Of a stretch of DNA of 22,500 nucleotides, positions 11,522-19,677 are shown in pieces. Source of the DNA: Sphaeroforma sirkka (lineage: Eukaryota; Opisthokonta; Ichthyosporea; Ichthyophonida); assembly GCA_001586965.3 (NCBI GenBank), contig LUCW03000154.1, forward strand, positions 80,001-102,500, in the 5' to 3' direction. A program made the translations under genes and the position numbers. The notes beneath the pieces are model-generated. The model had not been told where the DNA came from and searched no databases. It saw nothing but the letters and a program-made list of their open reading frames with translations. Every line of letters begins with the position of its first letter. The first letter of the stretch is position 1.

Positions 11522-11577
11522 TAGACCTGGAGTCGCCAGGTCTATTCTTGAAGTCATGTATCGGCTGGAGACTTCAA
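11522..11577. other. Two adjacent perfect inverted repeats
   Basis: TAGACCTGG and CCAGGTCTA (11522-11530, 11536-11544) form a 9-base stem with a 5-base loop. TTGAAGTC and GACTTCAA (11548-11555, 11570-11577) form an 8-base stem with a 14-base loop. The pair lies just upstream of a TATAAAAG motif and a decayed coding region. Confidence 0.75.
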
Positions 11578-11600
11578 ATAGTGGCAGACATACTATACAA

Positions 11601-11612
11601 CCAATATAAAAG
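11601..11612 (+). promoter_or_regulatory. Candidate CCAAT/TATA promoter motif
   Basis: CCAATATAAAAG sits 179 bases before the ATG at 11791. TATAAAAG is a good TATA-box match, but AT-rich DNA yields such matches by chance, so this is inference from position only. Confidence 0.3.
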
Positions 11613-11790
11613 CGAGGGCCGGGAATTGTGCATGCCAAATCATACAACCTGTTATTTATTTTAAAATATGAAAATTTGCCCAGGTTATATAGAGTATACG
11701 ACTGGCAATCTCTTTTGAACTCTTGGAGTAGTTTATTGTACATGTTACAAAGGTAATAAGTGGCTTAGCATATTGCTATAGCAGGCTAAG

Positions 11791-12594
11791 ATGTCTGCTG
11801 GATCTCTGTTGGAAAGCCTATTTGTGGTACCAAGCACGGCAGTCAGACGAGCAGAAGGAATTATATTCCAGCAGGGGGCCTGGATAGTAGGGAGTGTGGG
11901 AAGACGAGAAATGAGATTTCATGAAGCACCATCTCCCGAGGTGAATTGTCTGGTGCATGAATTGATTCCGGAAGACATCAAATCGCCAGCGTGGAGTAAG
12001 GCAACAGTTTGCAGCATATCAAAGACTTTGAAACCGTTCCTGAAGTGTCAGACAACATGGTCAAGATATTGATAGAGGAGTTAGAGAGAAATACTGGATT
12101 GCGACACATGTATTTTGAAGAATTCACTAACTTGAGTTACGAAAGGATCTTGACAAGAAGGTTGCTGAAATTGAAGTTTATGCTGAATACTAAAATATTT
12201 ACAAAGGAATGGTCTGAGAGAGGTGTGAGTCTCAAGACATGCTTTTGAGGTTCCAGAAGGGCGATGTTTGGTTTAACTACTAAATGTTGTCCAATGCAGT
12301 TTGTGAAAGCGGTGTTCTCAGTGATGCTGGCCGAAGAAGAAGCAGCATCAGGTTGGGATGAAGAATCAATAGAGGTAGCAACGGATATGGAGGCCCTATC
12401 AAGGTGGTAGTAGTGGACAGTCTACCGGAGTCCCAGAAAGAGATGTACCCTTCAGCATACCACTTGGGGGGCATATCCAAGGTGGTTGAATCATTGAGAT
12501 ATAGTTTGGACAATACAAAGTCCAGAAAGGCTGTACTAATGGGGTCCTTGTTAGGATATGAGATGGACCAGGTGATGGAAGGAAGGTAGGTATA
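11791..12594 (+). pseudogene. Decayed or frame-broken coding region of unknown family
   Basis: The first frame opens at ATG 11791 (MSAGSLLESLFVVPS) and reads to about residue 70 (EDIKSPAWSK). The coding sense then continues in another frame (VPEVSDNMVKILIEELERNT, LRHMYFEEFTNLSYERI). A good donor GTGAGT follows SERG near 12226. An acceptor AATGCAG ends at about 12298, after which FVKAVFSVMLAEEEAASGWD continues in phase. A second shift near 12390 leads to IKVVVVDSLPESQKEMYP and AYHLGGISKVVESLRYSL, ending at a GTAGGT donor-like site at 12587. The + strand is purine-rich, unlike the flanking satellite. I recognise no family. It could be a gag-like or accessory gene of a mobile element, or a host gene in decay. 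The frameshifts could also be missed small introns or sequencing errors. Confidence 0.45.
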
Positions 12595-13071
12595 TATATA
12601 AAAATGAAAGAGCTATTTATACGGGGGATGTTTTTACTGCAAGTTTATGGATCATCAAAAGTACTTTTCAGGTTAGGGCTGCAGCTACAAAGAAAAGCCT
12701 AGCTGAGAGTCAGTAAGAAACGCAGACTGAATATCCACCATTTCAAAATACAGGTCCTGTGTGAGTGAGTTTTAGACGTACATCGCACCTCCAGTAAGAG
12801 CACTAGAATCGTTAGGTGAAAGCTAATTTCAAATACTGTGGCAGGCACTTCAGGTACACAAGCAGTAGGGAAAAGGGAAAGGGTCAGTGTTGATGTGGGT
12901 CTAACATGGATGCCGGCTGTTGTGGATGCAAGGTGTAGTAGGTGCTAGTACCGCGACGCTGACCTTGGAAAAGCAGATGAGAGTTAGCTACCAGTAGGCT
13001 GGTATCCAAGGTCCTGTGGGGCTATGCCGGTCCAAAAGCGACTTGGGGCTGTAGTGGGAGGCTGTGTGTAA
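12595..13071 (+). other. Unassigned stretch, possibly more decayed coding sequence
   Basis: Short + strand frames look protein-like but lack starts. Examples are VRAAATKKSLAESQ near 12670-12715 and an open stretch at 12820-12960 containing VGKRERVSVDVGLTWMPAVV and ending in CSRC. The purine-rich bias of 11.8-12.6 kb continues. No family is recognised. Confidence 0.35.
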
Positions 13072-13332
13072 AGTAGGGGAGTATTGTTTCATATGGTTAC
13101 TGGGGCGGTGCCTACTTTGGTTAGGGCGTTAACCACAGAGGTAGAACTTTATGGAGGAAGCTCCTTTCCAGGTTTGAAAACATTGAGTGCATTATGCTTT
13201 TCAAGAGTAGTATCTTTGGGAATAGCAATAGAGACGTGAAAGGGGCAGGAGCAGGCATTGTTGCAAGAGTGTTTGATTGTGCCACATTTTTCTTATGGAT
13301 TCGCGTTGTTAGTGAACTATTTAACTGTATAG
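13072..13332 (+). pseudogene. Open + strand frame with one internal TGA, unknown
   Basis: The frame is open for 86 codons apart from TGA at 13237-13239. It includes VLFHMVTGAVPTLVRALTTE, LYGGSSFPGLKTLSAL and LLQECLIVPHFSYGFALLVN. There is no ATG near its beginning, and the opposite strand is also open (13121-13375), so which strand coded is uncertain. It lies just before satellite block 2 and may be the end of the same inserted unit as 11791-12594. Confidence 0.3.
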
Positions 13333-13835
13333 CATAGGCAATATCATTTAATATGGAAGAGAGAGGATCCATCACTTATTCGATCGATTATTAGTTCCCA
13401 CGCATCAATTTAATTTCGACGCATCAATCTTTTTTGGTTTCAACGCATAAAGCCATTCTATTTCTAACGCATCAAGCTTTATTTGTTTTCACATTTGAGG
13501 CGGAATTAGCTATAACACACCGTCTGATTAGTTCTAAACGCTTCAAGCCCTATTTGTTTTAAAAATTCGAATTTTATAGATTTTTTTCCATTTGAGGTGT
13601 TATTAGTTGAAACGCATCAAATTAAGACTATATAGTTTTACACATTCACCTTCTTCGTTTCAAAGCATCAAGCTAATTTTCTTAGTATCACTCCAACGAA
13701 TATGAAGTCTGATGTGCATATAGACATAAAGATTTACCAAAGTTAAAATAAATAAAATCATCCCTGTTGTAGATTTTACGCATTAAGCCTATTTAATTTT
13801 CCCCATTTGAGGAGATATTAGCTGTAACATATTGC

Positions 13836-14130
13836 TGACATTCCCTAAACGCATCAAGTCATGCCTTCTTAGTTTCAACGCATTCAGCCTTTTTCGTTTC
13901 AATGCATCAATCCATTGAAGTTTTAACGCATCAAGCCATATAAAGTTTTCCCTTTTGTAGGGTTATTATCTATAGCACATCGTCTAATAAGTTTTAATGC
14001 ATAAAGCCTTTCAAGTTTAAACCGATCAAACCTTCGTGATTTTCCTCATTTTGGACGCTATTAGGTAGAACGCAGCAAGTTTTGACGTGATGAACGCATC
14101 AAGTCTTAATAATTCGAATACATTTGCAGC
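13836..14130 (+). repeat. Higher-order satellite unit, copy 1
   Basis: About 295 bases beginning TGACATTCCCTAAACGCATC, repeated at 14179-14474 with an offset of 343. The copies are much more alike than neighbouring 24-base units are, so this segment was duplicated after the basic array had degenerated. Confidence 0.85.
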
Positions 14131-14178
14131 GATATTAGTTTTAACGCATTATTGTGTCGTATTTGTTTTCAGGCATTC

Positions 14179-14474
14179 TGACATTCCCTAAACGCATCAA
14201 GTCAAGCCTTCTTAGTTTTAACGCGTTCAGCCTTTTTCGTTTCAATGCATCAATCCATTGTAGTTTTAACGCATCAAGCCATATTAGATTTTCCTTTTTG
14301 AAGGGTTATTATCTATAGCACATCGTCTAATAAGTTTTAATGCATAAAGACTTTTTAAGTTTTAACCGATCAAACCTTGGTAATTTTCTTCATTTTAGAC
14401 GCTGCTTGGTAGAACGCAGCAGGTTTTGACGTTGTAAACGCATCAGGTCTTAATAATTTTTATACATTTGCAGC
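14179..14474 (+). repeat. Higher-order satellite unit, copy 2
   Basis: Second copy of 13836-14130. Its last bases CATTTGCAGC coincide with the boundary to non-satellite DNA. Copy 1 continues past that point as GATATTAGTTTTAACGC, so the second copy appears interrupted there. Confidence 0.85.
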
Positions 14475-15544
14475 TACACGGCTAGCATACTTGTGCAGAG
14501 AATTGCCTGGGAAACAGTGATAGTTTCTGTTGCCTCAGACATGCTGGTTCATGTGGATGATATTAGTATTTTATCTCTTTCTGAATACAGAATTGCTAAG
14601 ACTCAACCATCTAAGTTTTATGCTTGTATGTGCACACCCATTGACAAACAAGTGTTTTTATCCAGTGATCTAAGTGAGGCGCTCCCTACTGATAGGGTGT
14701 GACCACACTCGCCATTTTAGAGTCAAGAACGGCCCGCTGATTCGACTACAATTGAAACCTATTTTGTCTCGAGTACATACTCAACTGTTTTGCACACAAC
14801 TGCGCTCAAGCATGGTCTTGGGAATAATTGTTTGTACGTCTAGTGTGAATCTTAGTTCAGGACTACAATACATACAAACGGGAATGCTTTGGTTTTCGAC
14901 GTAATATGTACAACATGTGTAGAAATGGTGATCGAGAGAGTATTGAGAGTGACATTGGTATATCAGGAGACCGTGTATGTGATGGTGTTGCTAAACTCAC
15001 TGTGCTGGTCATTATAATTCGTTTGCCAAATGTGAACAAGCAATACAATACAGGCGTACGGTGTTTGCAAACTACCACATACATTCAGTCACGTATACCT
15101 ACACTACCTGTTCCTCGGAACGAGTGGTTTTAGCTTTTGATTGTCACATTAAATTCTTTGGTAACCCAATATACGAGAAAGAACAAGACCGTACTTCGAG
15201 ATAGATTGCAGTAGCGTCGCAGCACTATGAACCAGAACAGATGAGTATTTCTCTACTAGCTTTTATACTGTTGCTGGACGCTGATATATTATAGCGCTAA
15301 GCCGCGATCTCAGAATGCCGGTCGGATGAAGGCTTACGCTAAATTTGAAATAGGTGAAGGTAATGATCATCAAGTGCACGAAGGCTATTGTGTATGTGCA
15401 TTAGGTGTTGGTGGGCGATGTGTGTATGTAGCTGCCCGTGTTTAAACAATGTCATAGCAAGCAGCGCATGCAAAAACACATACATGCAATCCTGACCTAT
15501 ATCTTACATTGTCGTCAGACAAAGATAATCTGTGTACAAGCAAG
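14475..15544 (+). other. Non-satellite stretch, no gene identified
   Basis: Three overlapping + strand frames are open: 14493-14702 (with VSVASDMLVHVDDISILSLS), 14674-14904 and 14906-15133. They may be pieces of one broken coding region, but I recognise no domain. 15134-15544 has nothing supportable. Confidence 0.4.
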
Positions 15545-15767
15545 CTAAGTAAGTGTAATGTACTCTCGGGTGATCGTACCGAGGATATTGAGAAACCTCA
15601 CCATGCTCGAATCTGAAAAGCCTCGTACTGCGCCCAGAAAACAAAACAAATTGAATGCCAAGAGTATCAGAAAAAGTAGCCACGAGAAAATGGCGACAGG
15701 GAATAGCACCGAAAGATAAAATGAGACCGGCAATGGCAGACTTACCGAGTATTTAAAATCTAAATTG

Positions 15768-16025
15768 CTACCTTTTTATGATACTGCGAGACTCTAGACG
15801 TTCACGGTCACGTGCATCTTCAAAGAAAGCGTTAAGTATATTCTCACGCAACTGGTGCCAGGGTAGGGCTTTCCAGTTGGGCTCATAGGCCTTCAAGATA
15901 GTTTTCCATTCCTCTGACAAAGAAACGAATAAAGGCACCGTAAACATTGGAGGTTGTACAAAGATATAGCAGGGTGCACTGTCACCGGAGCCGGATATAA
16001 AAGCTTCAATTTCAATAATCGTATT
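15768..16025 (-). pseudogene. hAT/DUF659-like transposase fragment (tentative)
   Basis: A - strand frame is open from 16025 to the TAG at 15768-15770, about 85 codons, without an early ATG. It contains SEEWKTILKAYEPNWKALPW and LRENILNAFFEDARDRERLE. The pattern of a phenylalanine- or tryptophan-led helix, then a Y-P-x-Y/W-K-x-P segment, then L-R-x-x-x-L followed by a charged helix resembles the region before the catalytic domain of hAT-type or DUF659 proteins. This is a resemblance from memory and not a confirmed match. The frame could instead be an exon of an unknown gene. A pyrimidine-rich tract at about 15630-15700 on the same strand ends in GCAG, so an intron there is possible. Confidence 0.35.
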
Positions 16026-16090
16026 TCAGCAACAAATCGATCAATATGAGATGTTCTGCATATACACTTTAATGTTTTATATATTTCTTT

Positions 16091-17165
16091 TTACAATAGG
16101 AGAGATGATATTGTTAGATAAAAGCACACTTCAGTCGCGATACAAAAGATGTGTATATCTACAAGGGTGACTTCGTCCGCTAACATTTTAGAGATCTTCA
16201 CTCTTCGGTTTGCTATTTCAGTATACACACGAGAAGTTGCAATATTCTTGGTCTCTGTATTCTGTACTATTGTAAATTGGTCGTCTTTTATAGGCATAGG
16301 TAACAAAGTATACTCTGCTCGACCCTGTAACAGCTCATCAATGTGGAAAGAATGTCCCCTTGTAACTACATCTTAGCCATAATTTATCCAGCAATGATTT
16401 TGGGACAATTTGAGTTTGTCACCGATTTTTGCCTTGATATAAAGGCAAAAAAAATACGTAGTGTCCAGCACCTGTCATGGCCACCAGTAGTTTTGCGGTA
16501 TTGTGGTGTTTATGTTCGCTCCAGGTCGCTGTCTGAAAATCAGATTTCAAAGATGTGGAATATGCACTATACTTGAAACATGGAAGTATCAAACTATTCA
16601 CAAGGCTTGGATTCACGCCAGATGTCTGAAATATGATAACATCACCAGAGTTGTATCGTTCATGGACGTCGTTCGGGTATAATCCAAACCAAATAAGTGC
16701 TTCACAACAACAGATGGTGCCGTACTCCACAGACTGCGTCTTCGAAACTTAGTGTGAGCCAAATGGGGCTCTCCCCTTGCACCTTTAATTCGTACTTTGT
16801 CCTAATCAAGGGTATAGCCTTATCCCGTATGACAAACAGCAGTTGAGCCTCACGCTGTTCATCCTTCGTACTATTTTGCTCTACGGTGTGTGCGATTGTA
16901 ATTTTGCATTCATAACGCGTCATGGGAACAGCATCTCGCGTGAGTATACATAGTTGCTTATCCATACGTAGAAACTTGGGATCGTTGTTCTTTCTACATC
17001 ATTTGTGACATTTGAATATTTCTCTGTCCATATGATCACCAGGCTTCATACGGCCTAATTTCGTAATTCAAGTAACAAATCTAGATACTGGTTGAATTGG
17101 TACACGATGCCCTGGATTGTCATGCGTGGTTGTATCAGAACAATACGCTGCCGCACACCTAACTA
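16091..17165 (-). pseudogene. Dead THAP plus DDE (Harbinger/ISL2EU-like) transposase
   Basis: Read from the right on the - strand. A THAP-like finger begins VRCAAAYCSDTTTHDNPGHR (C-x4-C, 17166-17071), with DHMDREIF and TTIPSFY further on, resembling the C-x2-H-F and AVPTIF ends of THAP domains. Next come an open frame 16965-16702 and a frame 16746-16419 containing TATWSEHKHHNTAKLLVAMT, the Y/W-S-x-(Y/H)-K-x-H-x-T segment of DDE_Tnp_4 nucleases. After a one-base shift in an A-run come GDKLKLSQNHCW and, after an in-frame TAA (16375-16373), RGHSFHIDELL and NIATSRVYTEIANRRVKISK, matching the glutamate-bearing R-x-x-x-E-x-x-x-R-R-x-K helix. The expected first and second catalytic aspartates (IIDCTE and ADRG in the family) read LPCF and VTRG. 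Frameshifts, a stop and lost aspartates make it inactive. Confidence 0.65.
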
Positions 17166-17171
17166 TCGTGT

Positions 17172-17446
17172 AATGATTCTACGTGTCAAACTCGCTTATT
17201 ATTATGGGCATACGTTATTAGCATGTAACAATGTGTCTGTAGCGGATTCAAATGATAAAATATTGCTATAAGAACATATTAGGCACTTCCGCTAACTAAG
17301 AAGTGTACAATGGCCGTTAGAGTTTGATTAGTGTGTAAACTAAATCACATGTTATCCACAACAGTCGATTTTGTACACTTTGAAACATGTCTGTCTCTGC
17401 TTTCAAAACTAGATATATAAAAATAAAACTGTTATAGGTCTACCAT
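17172..17446. other. No feature seen between transposase relic and satellite block 3
   Basis: This is AT-rich unique sequence without an open frame of note. It may hold the terminal part of the transposon, but I could not pair terminal inverted repeats with the other side. Confidence 0.5.
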
Positions 17447-19390
17447 CTACAACGCATTAAAGCCCTTTATGTTCTTCATCTGGAGTGCTTTATGTTTTAA
17501 CGCATTCAGTTTTAGTACCTTTAACACATCAAGCTTAGTTGGTTTTCCCTATTTGAGAGTTCATAGTTTCAACGCATCAAGCCTTTTAGCTTCAAAGCAT
17601 CAAATCGTATTAGCTTCCCTCATTTGGCGCGTTATAATATGTATCGTATCAAACCTTAGTAGTTTCAACGCATCAATCTTTATTGATTTCCCCATTTCAA
17701 GCTCTGTAAGTTTCAACTCATCAAACCTTATTGGGTTTCCCCCTTTGAAGCATTATCACTGTGAACGCCTTAAGCCTTTAATTAGTTTTCGTCATTTGAA
17801 GGGTTTTAATCGCAACGCTTAAAGTCTTATTTGTTTTAAACGATCAAGCCGTTTCAACCATTTTGAAGCGCTATTGCTTTTTAAACGCATCAAGCAATAG
17901 TAGTTTCCTCATTTGAAGCGTTTAAAGCCTTATTAGATATGGTGCATCAAGCCTTTTTAGATATAAGTTTTCTCTATTCGAAGCCTTTCCAGTTTAAACA
18001 CACCAAGCCTTATTAGTTAACGTATCAAGCAATATAAGTTTTTCGCATATGAAGCGTTAATAGTTTTAACACATCAAGCTATATTGGTTTCCCCAATTTG
18101 AACGCTATGGACTATATCGCATCGGGCCTTTATAGTTTTAACGTATCAAGTCATATTATTCTCTTAATTTTTCCCATTTGAGGCTTTATTTGTTATAACG
18201 TATCAAGTCTTATCAGTTTCATTGTATGTGTCATGTTTTAGTTTTAACGCATCAAGCTTTTTGAGTGCTTCCATTTGAATCGTTTTGTATCAGGCACGTT
18301 CCTAACTAGAGATTTCCACTAAAGTATTTTACGGAATCAAAATTTTCAGCGTATCAAAACCTCTATTTTTTATTTATTGAAATTTCGTTCAACAACTAGG
18401 AACTGAAAATTCGTTAAAACTTTAGCGGAACGTTGCTAAAGCCTCGTTAAACGTACCACTAAACAGTACAATCAATCTCCCTTTCTGATTTGTACGGATT
18501 CAATTTTCAACCAATTTGCCCCGGGTAAAAATCACGGTGTTATTTTTGTAGCAAAACGAACTTTTAAATAAACTGCACAAGCGAAGCCTTTCCGTTAGGG
18601 ACGACCCTTAGTTATACGAATCAAGTCTTATTGACGCATCGACCCCTATTAGTTCCCCGGTTTGGTAGTTTCAACGCTTCAAGCCTTAGAAGTTTTACCG
18701 CATCAAGCCACATTAGATTTAATGCATCAACGCTTATCAGTTTTAACGTATCTAGCCATATTAGTTATAACGTATCAAGTCTTGCTACTTTCTAAACGTA
18801 TCAGCCCACAATAGTTCCCCCCATTTGAAGCGTTATTACTTTTAACCGTCAAGCCGAATTAAAATACCCCATTTGAGTCAGCAATTTTTATAATGCAGCA
18901 AGCTTTAGTAGTTTTGATGCTAAGTTTCTCCATTTGAAGCATTATAAGTTCTAACGCATTAAGCCTTATTAGTATCACTAATAATTTTAAAACACATCAA
19001 GAATTTTTAAACGTATCAAATTTATTTTAGTTTGAAGACATCAACTTTTATTTGCTTTCCCCATTTGAGGCAGTATTAGTTTCTTCCATTTGAGGTGTTG
19101 TGGATTCTAATTCATCAAGTCTATGATAGTCCTAACGTATCAACACTGATATTGTTAACGCATCAAACGCCTTTTAGGTGTTCTTAGTATCGCATCAAGC
19201 CTTATTGTCAAGCCTTAATACGTCTTCCCCATTCGAGGCGTTATTAGTTTCTTCCATTTGAGGTGTATATTATGTATAATATTTTTATGCATAAGCCTTA
19301 ATATTGCTAGGGCATCAAACCTTGTTGTGATTCTCCATTGTAGGCGTTCTTAGTTTCAACCCATCAAGATTTGATAGCTCTAACGCATCG
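17447..19390 (+). repeat. Degenerate 24-base satellite, block 3
   Basis: The longest block of the same family. Variants of AACGCATCAAGCC alternate with CCCCATTTGAAGCGTTATT, interrupted only by a 307-base element at 18297-18603. The open frame at 17469-17822 merely translates the repeat, giving SFNASSLI-type octapeptides. Confidence 0.92.
18297..18603. mobile_element. MITE-like 307-base insertion in the satellite
   Basis: The ends are near-perfect inverted repeats: CGTTCCTAAC at 18297-18306 and GTTAGGGACG at 18594-18603, with one mismatch. The interior is unlike the satellite. Removing it joins GTATCAGGC to CCCTTAGTTATACG, which restores the satellite consensus. No clear target-site duplication is visible. 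It is too short to code, so it would be non-autonomous. Confidence 0.55.
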
Positions 19391-19677
19391 CGGAAGTACA
19401 TAAGGAATACAGAGATTTATCCCACTGAAACTAACCACCAATGGGTGATCATAGGTAATTATTTAGTCCACTGATATCATCCATCAATGAATCAACAGTG
19501 GTGATTGCTTGGTCCACTGATGATTGTTATCCACCATTGGAATGGAATGGGCCTGTTCAACCCGAAGTTTTGATATATTCTTTACTATGTGTCGGATCTA
19601 CTCATTGTAGACCCGAGATATTTCTTCTGTATAAATGTGTCATGACGTGATTCCCGCTGCATTTAATTCAGCGTCAA
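19391..19677. other. 3' flank of the acidic coiled-coil gene
   Basis: Unique sequence with two direct copies of GTCCACTGAT (19466, 19512) and imperfect CCAATGG/CCATTGG palindromic pieces at about 19438 and 19531. It should contain the - strand 3' UTR, but no AATAAA-type signal is evident. Confidence 0.45.

Larger units (their letters stand above)
13388..14474 (+). repeat. Degenerate 24-base satellite, block 2
   Basis: Same unit family as block 1, AACGCATCAAGCC with TTTTAGTTT linkers. It contains a higher-order duplication (13836-14130 and 14179-14474) and ends abruptly at TTTGCAGC, exactly at the end of the second copy. Confidence 0.9.

Noticed and set aside
11272..13388. LTR retrotransposon spanning the first insert
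   Set aside because: I found no direct terminal repeats between 11.3-11.7 kb and 13.0-13.4 kb, and no reverse transcriptase or integrase motifs.
17469..17822. 118-codon + strand frame in satellite block 3
   Set aside because: It is the satellite read in frame. The same units elsewhere carry stops and indels, and there is no independent sign of a gene.
10395..19390. CRISPR-like alternation of repeats and spacers in the satellite blocks
   Set aside because: Units are contiguous, degenerate and variable in length, with no constant repeat or unique spacers, and the DNA is eukaryotic.
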